64,000 bases of DNA from Variovorax sp. J22P240 (GTDB taxonomy: Bacteria; Pseudomonadota; Gammaproteobacteria; Burkholderiales; Burkholderiaceae_C): positions 1-64,000 of the forward strand of contig NZ_JASZYR010000021.1 of assembly GCF_030316855.1 (NCBI RefSeq). The letters run 5' to 3'. The notes under the pieces were generated by a model. It saw only the letters and a list, made by a program, of their open reading frames with translations. It was not told the DNA's origin and did not search any database. A program made the translations under genes and the position numbers. Below are positions 17,241-25,028 of this stretch, in pieces (within the stretch, counting starts at the first letter, position 1; every line of letters begins with the position of its first letter).

Positions 17241-17846
17241 ATGGATACCCAAACTCTCGACCGCCTGGCCATTCGCGATTTGGTCGAAAACTGGGTAATT
17301 TGGCGAGACGCTGGGGACTGGGAGCGGTTCGCGACGGTCTGGCACGACGACGGAGTGATGATGGCCACTTGGTTTCAGGGGCCTGCCGCCGAATTCATTC
17401 GAGTGACCCGGGAGGGATGGGCAAGGGGCGTCAGCATTCTTCATTTTCTTGGCGGCACCTCCATCGACCTTGTGGGCGATCGCGCCGTCGTACAAACCAA
17501 GATGACGATTTCACAGCGTGGCAACGTGCAGAATGTGCCATGCGACGTAGTTTGTACCGGGCGATTTTTCGATTTCGTCGAGAAGCGTAGCGGCAGATGG
17601 GGTCTGGTGTTGCGCCAGCCTATCTATGAAAAAGACAGAGTGGATCCGATCGACCCCGCCTCAAAAATCGAACTCGACCAAGCCGCACTCGCCAAATTCC
17701 CGAAGGGTTTTCGGCACCTCGCGTACATCCAAACGCAGATCGGCTACACGGTCAAGTTGGACATGCCGCAGCTCACTGGTCCAGAGGTTGATCACTTGTA
17801 CGAGCGGGGCAAATCCTGGTTGGCCGGCGGCGCCCTGGTACGGTGA
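17241..17846 (+). CDS. SnoaL-like (NTF2-fold) protein
   Basis: A 201-residue protein with the SnoaL-like/NTF2 opening pattern LAIRDLVENWVIWRDAGDWE followed by FATVWHDDGVM, and later GDRAVVQTKMTISQR and GRFFDFVEKR. Family members bind or isomerise small hydrophobic compounds in a cone-shaped pocket, and many are of unknown function. ATG at 17241 has GGAGAA about eight bases upstream; the open frame extends upstream to 17151 without homology. It stands alone. Confidence 0.82.
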   Translation: MDTQTLDRLAIRDLVENWVIWRDAGDWERFATVWHDDGVMMATWFQGPAAEFIRVTREGWARGVSILHFLGGTSIDLVGDRAVVQTKMTISQRGNVQNVPCDVVCTGRFFDFVEKRSGRWGLVLRQPIYEKDRVDPIDPASKIELDQAALAKFPKGFRHLAYIQTQIGYTVKLDMPQLTGPEVDHLYERGKSWLAGGALVR

Positions 17847-17914
17847 GGGGCGAAAGGTCGGCGATCGACCATAGGGGCAGACTGAAGCCTCGTTCGACAA
17901 CCAGGAGCGCAAGG

Positions 17915-18128
17915 AAGTATGCATTTCCCCCAGTCGCGCCGTCTCATTGCGAATCGTGGCGAGCATGTCGCGTTTGGCTTCAGGAAGGCTCGAATAGACG
18001 AAGCTACCCGGGACTTCCATCACGACCAAGTAGTTGCATGGGCTGTATGCCTCTGGCTGTATCTGTCGAACCTTTGTAGCTTCAGTGGCCCAGGGCGTCG
18101 CGCAGGCGACGAGCAACTCGATCAGCAC
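17915..18128 (-). pseudogene. Frameshifted small lipoprotein
   Basis: A lipoprotein-like start (ELLVACATPWA, lipobox Cys) is followed by VRQIQPEAYSPCNYL and SSLPEAKRDMLATIRNETAR, a pattern of small periplasmic proteins with an internal Cys (RcsF-like in outline). At the upstream end the apparent original ATG (about 18149, MK..AIALLVLIELLVAC) is out of frame by one base. Near 17918 the frame changes again, and a different frame continues as NAYFLALLVVERGFS. At least two frameshifts make this a decayed gene. The GTG at 18128 is the only in-frame start left. Confidence 0.6.
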
Positions 18129-18228
18129 TAGCAGGGCAATGGCTTCATGGGCGGCATGCTGCGACTGGCATTCGTGATGAAGTCATTCGTGGTTCCATCG
18201 CGCTTGGACGATTTTTTCGAGCCACACG

Positions 18229-18397
18229 GTGTTCGAGGGCGTTTGGAAGATCATGGCCGCCGCCGGAGCAAAGACACTCGTCATTTCGCATCTCGTGCCG
18301 AGCGACGGCCCATTGACCACCGACGAGATGTGGAGCACAGGGCGTCGGCAACTTCAAGGGGCGCGGAATCGTCGGCGACGACCTTATGGACATAGAT
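18229..18397 (+). pseudogene. MBL-fold metallo-hydrolase, C-terminal remnant
   Basis: AAGAKTLVISHLVPSDGPLT followed by TDEMW is the characteristic C-terminal part of metallo-beta-lactamase-fold hydrolases (His of the last metal ligand in SHLVP). The following residues match only after a frame change: GRGIVGDDLMDI is read in another frame at about 18358-18393. The large N-terminal domain with HxHxDH is absent. It is a truncated and frameshifted relic next to another decayed gene. Confidence 0.75.
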
Positions 18398-18451
18398 CGA
18401 TCGTGCCGGCCAAAGCTGCCTGTCCATCGCGCCCCAAGCAGCTGGCCGCTC

Positions 18452-20134
18452 TCAGTGCGATCGCGTACGCCAAATCGACAGCACGACCCACACGCTGTTC
18501 ACGAATGCGAGCAGATAGCCAAACGAGCCAAGCACCGTGAAGATCGGGATGCCGAAGACTTGCGGACCGGAGGTGACCGTCATCACGATCGATGAGCCGA
18601 TGACGACCGAGGCGGTCATGATGCCGATGGTGATTCGGTTGATCGTACGGTCGAGCTTGAGCACGAAGATGTCGAGCCGTTTCAGATCGAGATCCATTCG
18701 CAGGCGGCCGTGGCGCGCATCCTTGAGCAGCCGCGCAAGGTCGCGCGGCATGGCTCGCATCAGATCGAGAAACTGGCCGATGCCCGCGCCACCACGGCGC
18801 CCCCATTCCGCCGGCGCGTAGCGCGCGGCGAGCGCGCGCTCGACATAGGGCTTCAGCCGGTCGGCGAGCACAAACTCCGGATCGTATTTTTTTCCGGAGC
18901 CTTCCAATGTGATCAGCGCCTTGAACATCAGCGTGAGGTCGGATGGCAGCACGATGCCGTACGTTCGCAGCATCGCCGTGATTCGACCGATCAATTCGCC
19001 GATGCGCATGTCCTTGACTGGCAGGTCACCGTAGTCGGCCACGAGTTCGTCGACGTCGGCGGCGAGCCTTTCTTCATCGACCGCCTCTGCACCGGCCCAG
19101 TCGAGCAGCACGTCGACCATCGGCTCGCTGTCGCGGCGCGTGATCCCGGCAAGTAAATCCATGATCTGATTGCGGCGCCCAAGCGACAGCCTGCCGGTCA
19201 TGCCGAAGTCGATCATCGCGATGCGATTGCCAGGCAGGTAGATCACGTTTCCGGGGTGCGGATCGGCCTGGAAGAAGCCATGCTCGAGAATCATCTTGAG
19301 CACGTTGTCAACGCCGCGCTCTGCGAGCAACTTGAGATCGAGTCCGGCACGCTCCACCGCGGCCAGGTCCTCGGCGCTGATGCCGTCGATGTGCTCCTGC
19401 ACGTTCATCACTTCGCTGGTCCACTGCGGGAAGACGTGGGGGATCAGGACGTGTGGCTCGCCCCGGAAGTTGCGTTCAAAGCGCTCGATGTTGTGCGCCT
19501 CGGTGGCGAGATCCAGCTCGCGCATTGTCGAGCGGCGAAACTCTTCGACGACGTGCACCGGCTGATAGCGGCGCACCTCGGGTACTTCCTTTTCGACGAA
19601 CTGCGCGAGATGCGACAGCAGCCGCAGGTCGGCCTCTACCTTGGCTTCGATGCCGGGGCGGCGGACCTTCAACACGACTGCGCGGCCGTCGTGCAATCGC
19701 GCGCGATGTACTTGCGCGATGGAGGCGGCCCCCGTCGGCTCCTCTTCGAGATCGACGAAGGCTTCCGCGTGCGGCATGCCGAGCGATCGCTCAATCACCG
19801 GCAGGATCTGTTCAAACGGCACCGGCGCCGCGTTACTGCGCAGGCGCGCCAGTTCCGCTGTCCACTTCGGTGGAAGCAGATCCTCGCGCAGCGAGAGCAT
19901 CTGTCCCAGCTTGATGAAGGTGGGGCCGAGCTCTTCGAGAGCGAGACGCAGTCGCTGTTGCGGCTCGAGCTGCACACTGTGCGTCACTTGGCCCCAATGG
20001 AGTATTTCGCCAGCGCGCTCCAGGAGCGAGGCGACGCCGAGCCGCCGCACGAGATCGCCGAGTCCGTGGCGGATGAATACCAGGCTGATCTCGTGGAGGC
20101 GCGGCAGGTCACGCACCGCACTGGCCTCGCGCAC
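18452..20134 (-). CDS. ABC1/UbiB-family atypical kinase
   Basis: A 560-residue member of the ABC1/AarF/UbiB family, atypical kinases needed for ubiquinone biosynthesis or lipid trafficking. Motifs include FIKLGQMLSLREDLLP (KxGQ), GAASIAQVHRARL (the A-rich loop replacing the P-loop), VLKVRRPG, ELDLATEAHNIERF, FFQADPHPGN and MIDFGM. Two C-terminal membrane helices (SVVIGSSIVMTV and FTVLGSFGYLLAFVNSVWVV) anchor it in the inner membrane. It starts with GTG three bases after the stop of the DUF6781 gene, so the two form an operon. A housekeeping ubiB elsewhere is likely, because ubiE/ubiJ are not adjacent. Confidence 0.9.
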   Translation of the reverse strand: MREASAVRDLPRLHEISLVFIRHGLGDLVRRLGVASLLERAGEILHWGQVTHSVQLEPQQRLRLALEELGPTFIKLGQMLSLREDLLPPKWTAELARLRSNAAPVPFEQILPVIERSLGMPHAEAFVDLEEEPTGAASIAQVHRARLHDGRAVVLKVRRPGIEAKVEADLRLLSHLAQFVEKEVPEVRRYQPVHVVEEFRRSTMRELDLATEAHNIERFERNFRGEPHVLIPHVFPQWTSEVMNVQEHIDGISAEDLAAVERAGLDLKLLAERGVDNVLKMILEHGFFQADPHPGNVIYLPGNRIAMIDFGMTGRLSLGRRNQIMDLLAGITRRDSEPMVDVLLDWAGAEAVDEERLAADVDELVADYGDLPVKDMRIGELIGRITAMLRTYGIVLPSDLTLMFKALITLEGSGKKYDPEFVLADRLKPYVERALAARYAPAEWGRRGGAGIGQFLDLMRAMPRDLARLLKDARHGRLRMDLDLKRLDIFVLKLDRTINRITIGIMTASVVIGSSIVMTVTSGPQVFGIPIFTVLGSFGYLLAFVNSVWVVLSIWRTRSH

Positions 20135-20137
20135 GAC

Positions 20138-20791
20138 CTACTTCGCTTTCTTCATTTCTGACTGCTGGCGCAGCGCGTCTGCGAATCCGGCAAGCAGCCC
20201 GCTGGTGAGCATCGTCATGTTGGCGCCGTACTGGCGCACGGAGTCGATCCCGGGCGCCGAGCCGGCGCGATACGAGCCGATGCGATTGGCGAATTCGCTC
20301 ATCACCTGTGCGAAGCGCACGCCGGCGTCTGCGCCGACACGCTGAGCGTGCAGCGAGAGATCGACGAGTTCACGGCGCAGGTTGCCGGTGGTGGCATCGG
20401 CAATCCGGTCGGCGACCGCGACGTAGTCCTGCTGCAGTACCTGCAGGGCCGCGAACGCATTCTTCAGATCGTTGTCGGAAAACTCCTTGCCGCGCGCCGC
20501 CAGCGCCTGCAGTGCCGCGTGGGTCGCCAGCGATGAAGCGTGCAGCGCCTCATCAAGGCCGCGGATCGCCTCCGCGAAGGCCTCGCGTTCCTGCGAGCCC
20601 TCAAGCGGCGGCTTCGACACGCCGCCGCTCATGGTCCGCACGACTTCCTTGACGCCCTCGGTGTCGAGGCGACCGCCCGCCAGCATCTGCGCGGTCAGTT
20701 CGCGCACCCGCTCGCGGATCGCCTGTTCTTCGGCCTGCGCTTCAACCGGCGCAGAGGCAGCGTTCCCCGCCGGCGCTGTGGGATCCGTCAT
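20138..20791 (-). CDS. DUF6781 protein
   Basis: A 217-residue mainly helical, Ala-rich protein without signal peptide or membrane helices (EEQAIRERVRELTAQMLAGG and MSEFANRIGSY). It resembles proteins now catalogued as DUF6781, helical and loosely phasin-like. ATG at 20791 has an excellent AGGAGGG upstream. It sits directly upstream of an ABC1/UbiB kinase with a three-base gap, so a shared function in membrane lipid or quinone handling is reasonable but unproven. Confidence 0.75.
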   Translation of the reverse strand: MTDPTAPAGNAASAPVEAQAEEQAIRERVRELTAQMLAGGRLDTEGVKEVVRTMSGGVSKPPLEGSQEREAFAEAIRGLDEALHASSLATHAALQALAARGKEFSDNDLKNAFAALQVLQQDYVAVADRIADATTGNLRRELVDLSLHAQRVGADAGVRFAQVMSEFANRIGSYRAGSAPGIDSVRQYGANMTMLTSGLLAGFADALRQQSEMKKAK

Positions 20792-21019
20792 TTCGCACCC
20801 TCCTGTGAAACGATGGGAAGGACAGGATAGACCAATTTGGTGCTCGTTGATGACAGGCCATCGCACGCGGCGCTGGGTTCATCAGCGCTGCTGTCAACAA
20901 GGCGGCTCGACTCGGTTCGGTCGGTCACCGCAGAGATCCTTCGAGCCGAAGAAGACGGTGAAGGTCCCGTGGTCCCGTCGGAGTTCAGCTTCACGTTGCT
21001 GCCGTTGATGACACTGTCC

Positions 21020-21108
21020 TCGGACTTGATGAGTCCGTCGGAGCCCATGAAGGCCTCCACCGAGACGCAATACACGACGGAGTTCGTGTACCGGAGGCTA
21101 TTGATCAT
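21020..21108 (-). pseudogene. N-terminal scrap of a GH13 trehalose-synthase-like gene
   Basis: Reading the minus strand from ATG 21108 gives INSLRYTNSVVYCVSVEAF then MGSDG. This resembles the opening of trehalose-synthase-like GH13 proteins (NLWYKNAVIYCLSVE.YMDSNGDG). Similarity stops after about 25 residues and the frame continues without recognisable sequence. It lies in the 374-bp gap between the DUF6781 and GH13 genes, pointing away from GH13. The likely explanation is a deleted paralogue. Confidence 0.5.
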
Positions 21109-21165
21109 GTACTGCACTTTCTGGAGAAAATGGACGCGATCGATACTGAAGGCGAAAGGACCGGG

Positions 21166-22776
21166 ATGTCGGCCGACACGTGGTGGAAGAACGGAATCGT
21201 CTATCAGATCTACCCGCGCTCGTTCCAGGATAGCGACGGCGATGGCATTGGCGACCTCGATGGAATCCGCGCGCGGCTCGACTATCTCGCCTCGCTCGGC
21301 ATTGACGCCGTGTGGATCTCGCCAATCTATCCCTCGCCGATGGCGGACTTCGGGTACGACATTTCCGACTTTTATGACATTGACCCACACTTCGGAACGC
21401 TGGACGGCTTCGATGCCTTGGTAGGCGATGCCCATTCACGGGGGCTCAGGGTCATCCTGGACTTCGTGCCGAACCATACGTCCGACCAGCATCCGTGGTT
21501 CGTGCAGAGCCGCAGCGCACGCAGTGACCCGCGGCGCGACTGGTACCTGTGGCGCGACCCGGCGCCCGACGGCGGGCCGCCCAACAACTGGCTCAGCAAC
21601 TTCGGCGGCCCGGCCTGGACCCTCGATCCGACGACCGGCCAGTACTACTGCCATTCGTTCCTGAAGGAGCAGCCCGACCTCAACTGGCGCAACCCCGAAG
21701 TGCGAGCCGCGATGTACGAGGTGCTGCGCTTCTGGCTTCGGCGCGGCGTCGACGGTTTCCGTGTTGACGTTCTCTCGCAAATCATCAAGGACGCGCAGTT
21801 TCGCGACAACCCGCCGAACCCCGACTTCACCCCGGGCCAGGACCCGTTTCACCGCTGGTTGATGCTCTACAACACCGACCTCCCGGAGGTGCAGCAGATC
21901 GTGGTCGAGATGCGCCGCGTGGTCGATGCGTTCAGCGACACACACTCGTCGCGCGTGCTGATCGGCGAGCTCTACCTGCCGCTCTCGCGCCTGGTCGCCT
22001 ACTACGGACTCAACGCCCGGGGCGTGCTCGAAGGCGTGCAGTTGCCCTTCAACTTCCAGCTGATCGCGACCGAGTGGCAGGCGGCGCGCATCGACCGGCT
22101 GGTGCGCGACTACGAGGCCGCCTTGCCCGCCGGCGCCCAGCCGAACTGGGTGCTGGGCAATCACGACAAGTCCCGCATCGCGAGTCGCGTCGGGCCGCGG
22201 ATGGCGCGGCTCGCGGCCATGCTGCTGCTCACGCTGCGCGGCACGCCAACCCTCTACTACGGCGACGAGATCGGCATGACGGACGTCCCCATCCCTGTCG
22301 ACGAGGTCCAGGACCCGTTCGAGAAGAACAAGCCCGGCATGGGCCTGGGTCGCGACCCGCAGCGAACGCCGATGCCGTGGAGCGCCGCATCGAACGCCGG
22401 CTTCACGACCGGCGCTCCGTGGCTGCGCCTGGCGGACGACTGGCGCACGCTCAACGTCGAAGCTCAGTCACACGACGCAGGGTCGATGCTGGCGCTCTAC
22501 CGGCGCCTCATCGCGTTGCGCCGTGCGCAGCCTGCGCTGAAGCGGGGCAACTATGAAGCTCTTGACGCCGGGGACGAGGTGCTTGCCTATGCGCGCAACG
22601 GCGAAGGACAGCGGCTGGTGGTGCTCTTGAACTTCGGCGCCACCTCGAGGCCGCTGTCAAAGGCGTTGGTGACGCGCCAGTCGATCGTGCTGGCATCGAC
22701 CGACGCCGCGCGCGCCGGATTCATCAAAGGGCCCCTGGTATTGGCGCCCTACGAAGGCGTCGTTATCTCGACGTAG
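21166..22776 (+). CDS. GH13 alpha-glucosidase
   Basis: A 536-residue cytosolic GH13 enzyme hydrolysing terminal alpha-glucosidic bonds of oligosaccharides. The TIM barrel starts at WWKNGIVYQIYPRSFQDSDG. The conserved regions are DFVPNHTS, GFRVDVLSQI (nucleophile Asp201), IGELY (acid/base Glu268) and VLGNHDKSR (Asp334); a C-terminal beta domain follows. ATG at 21166 has AAGGA six bases upstream; an ATG at 21130 is also possible. The 3' end overlaps the oppositely oriented CocE-like gene by 28 bp. Together with GH15, GH3 and the glycoamylase-like enzyme it marks a glucan-processing locus. Confidence 0.9.
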   Translation: MSADTWWKNGIVYQIYPRSFQDSDGDGIGDLDGIRARLDYLASLGIDAVWISPIYPSPMADFGYDISDFYDIDPHFGTLDGFDALVGDAHSRGLRVILDFVPNHTSDQHPWFVQSRSARSDPRRDWYLWRDPAPDGGPPNNWLSNFGGPAWTLDPTTGQYYCHSFLKEQPDLNWRNPEVRAAMYEVLRFWLRRGVDGFRVDVLSQIIKDAQFRDNPPNPDFTPGQDPFHRWLMLYNTDLPEVQQIVVEMRRVVDAFSDTHSSRVLIGELYLPLSRLVAYYGLNARGVLEGVQLPFNFQLIATEWQAARIDRLVRDYEAALPAGAQPNWVLGNHDKSRIASRVGPRMARLAAMLLLTLRGTPTLYYGDEIGMTDVPIPVDEVQDPFEKNKPGMGLGRDPQRTPMPWSAASNAGFTTGAPWLRLADDWRTLNVEAQSHDAGSMLALYRRLIALRRAQPALKRGNYEALDAGDEVLAYARNGEGQRLVVLLNFGATSRPLSKALVTRQSIVLASTDAARAGFIKGPLVLAPYEGVVIST

Positions 22777-25028
22777 CTGTGCGCATGCCAGCGCACGCGC
22801 ACAGGCCGTCTTGCGTCGGCAATGGTTTCCGAGTTCACGTCCTTGCCGCTGCCGTAGTTGATCTGCCGGTCGGGGCGCCTGTTGAGGCCGATCAGCAGCA
22901 CGATGCGGCTGCCCGCCGCAAGCTTGCAAGCGGTCACGCGCTCGGCGGTGAACGCAAGCAACTGACGCTCGCCGGCCCTCAGAAGCCGGCGGCGTACGCG
23001 ATGGCCGGCGTAGCTGGCGCGGAAGTCGTAGGGCTCGAACAGCAGCTGGTATTCACCGCTCTCCGTCTGCTCGTACAGCGAGATGTTGAAGTCCACGTCC
23101 TGCCGCGAGGGCGTGATGTCGAACACGCCGCGCAGGCTGCCGTCGATCTCGGTGTCCTCGGGCAGCGGATCGCTGACGAAGCTGATGCTGTTGCGCGTCG
23201 GCAGTTGCTTCACGCGCAGCGCGTTCGACCACGGGATGTGCACGTCACGTCGATCGGCGAGATCGACCGAGAGTCGCGCGCTGCCACCGCCTTCGGATGG
23301 CGATGGCGACAGGCGGTGCGGGTCGTCGCGCTCGCGGGTGTCGAGGTACAGGCGCAGACGGGTGCGCTCCGGCGAGTCCAGCGTCGGCGCATGGCGCCAC
23401 CTGTCCGCGCCCATCACCTGGTAGTTGACGCGATCCAACAGGAGAGAAGGCTTGTTCGCGCCCTTCAGGATGTGGTCGAGCCATTGGTAGCGCAGCTCGG
23501 GCAGATCGACGCGTGCGACGGGGTCGAGCGTGTAGCCGCGCAGCGTTGCCGCCGTGCCGAGCCGGATCGAGGTCGCGTCGTAGGGGCCGAGCAGCATCGT
23601 CGTGTCTGCCTGTGGTCGGTGGCGACGATGCTCGTGGTGAAAGTACAGCGCGCCGGCGTCGGCGCCGTAGTAGCCGGCGAAGCTGAGTACCGGGATGTCG
23701 ATCCGCGCAAACTGCTCCGCCGACGGCAGGAACTTCTGCCAGAAGCGATCGTGACTCGGGTGCGTCAGCCAGGTTCGGATCAGCCTGCTGCGCCTGCCCA
23801 GCAGGACGCGGTCGATGTCCCAGTACGGGCGATCGCCGCGATACCAGCGCGCGTCGAGTGCCTGCCATATCGCGTCCGGGTCGGCGTCGGCGTCGATGTC
23901 GGCCCGCAGGGGCTCGAGGGTCGCGTGCTCCAGCGCCCAGCGCACCATGGCGTTGCGGAAGATCTGCCCGGCCATCGGGAAGTCGATGCCCGGCGCCATC
24001 GGCGCGATCGTGGCGATGGCCTTGAGTGCCGCCGGTCTCCTGCGGGCGGCCGCCCAGGCGGCGTAGCCCGAGTAGCCGTCGCCGAGCATGGCGACGCGGC
24101 CGTCGCTCCACGGCTGCCGGGCAATCCAGTCGATGACGGCGGCAGCGTCTTCGCCGTCGTGAACAAACGGCCACACGGCGCCCCTGCCCTCGGGTGTGCG
24201 TCCGCGCACGTACGCCGTGACGCCGACGTAGCCTTTGACAGCGCTGCGCTGCGCGTCGTCCTCGGCGGGATCGAGCGTGAAGCGCAGCAGCGTCGGCAGG
24301 GCGCCATTCGCGCCGCCGGGCCGGACCAGGCTGGCATGGATGACGCCCCCACGCACGGGAATCCGGACGTCGGCCTGCGCCACGTAGCGGCTGCGGTTTT
24401 CCGCCGCAAACAATTCGGGCAGCAGCGAACCGAAGCTGCGACGCGAATCGTACGAAAGCCAGGTGCGCACGAGCGCCACAGCGTCGGCCTCCGGGAGGCT
24501 GCCCTTCGCGCGCCAGAGATCGAATGCTTGACGGAGTGGCTCTCTGTAGACGGCCAGCGGGGTTTCGAGCCGCGCCATGATGACCTGGGCTTGCGCATTG
24601 TCGAGCGGCGACACCAGCTCCTGGAACGAGCGCGCATAGGCTTCGGCGAAGCCGAGGCGCTCGTCCGCTTCGAGCACGCGTGCACGCGCATAGATGCCGT
24701 CGAGGATCGCGCGCTCCGTCAGATCGTCGAACGGCTTGCCCTGGCGTCGGCTGCGCAGGGACTTGCTGCTGTCGTAGGCCGCACGGTAGGCGCCGGTGAC
24801 GATCTGCAGAGCGGTCACGTTGGCCAGGAAGACATCGGTGTTCGCCTCCTGGTAGACCGGCAGGATGCGCTGCGCCAGATCTCGCATCAGGTCCGCGGCG
24901 GTGGCATCGTCTGGATCGCGCGGTGGTCGGAAGCCGAAATTCCCTGCCCAGGCCCACGCGGGCAGCGCAAGAATCAGCCGAATGAGGGCGCGACGCGCAC
25001 GACGGGGGGTCGGCACAGGGCGTCTCAT
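22749..25028 (-). CDS. Exported CocE/NonD-like alpha/beta hydrolase lacking the catalytic triad
   Basis: A 759-residue protein with a signal peptide (residues 1-28, ending LPAWAWA). Three parts follow: an N-terminal helical region (about 30-230), an alpha/beta-hydrolase of the X-Pro peptidase S15/CocE type (about 250-560) and a C-terminal jelly roll. The expected nucleophile motif G-x-S-Y-x-G reads GDGYSG (316-321), with Gly318 where Ser should be. The region usually giving GYYD reads GYYGAD (452-457), and GPYDH reads GPYDA (Ala485 for His). A working esterase or peptidase is therefore unlikely. ATG at 25028 overlaps the ABC gene stop (ATGA), implying translational coupling. Confidence 0.82.
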   Translation of the reverse strand: MRRPVPTPRRARRALIRLILALPAWAWAGNFGFRPPRDPDDATAADLMRDLAQRILPVYQEANTDVFLANVTALQIVTGAYRAAYDSSKSLRSRRQGKPFDDLTERAILDGIYARARVLEADERLGFAEAYARSFQELVSPLDNAQAQVIMARLETPLAVYREPLRQAFDLWRAKGSLPEADAVALVRTWLSYDSRRSFGSLLPELFAAENRSRYVAQADVRIPVRGGVIHASLVRPGGANGALPTLLRFTLDPAEDDAQRSAVKGYVGVTAYVRGRTPEGRGAVWPFVHDGEDAAAVIDWIARQPWSDGRVAMLGDGYSGYAAWAAARRRPAALKAIATIAPMAPGIDFPMAGQIFRNAMVRWALEHATLEPLRADIDADADPDAIWQALDARWYRGDRPYWDIDRVLLGRRSRLIRTWLTHPSHDRFWQKFLPSAEQFARIDIPVLSFAGYYGADAGALYFHHEHRRHRPQADTTMLLGPYDATSIRLGTAATLRGYTLDPVARVDLPELRYQWLDHILKGANKPSLLLDRVNYQVMGADRWRHAPTLDSPERTRLRLYLDTRERDDPHRLSPSPSEGGGSARLSVDLADRRDVHIPWSNALRVKQLPTRNSISFVSDPLPEDTEIDGSLRGVFDITPSRQDVDFNISLYEQTESGEYQLLFEPYDFRASYAGHRVRRRLLRAGERQLLAFTAERVTACKLAAGSRIVLLIGLNRRPDRQINYGSGKDVNSETIADARRPVRVRWHAHSYVEITTPS

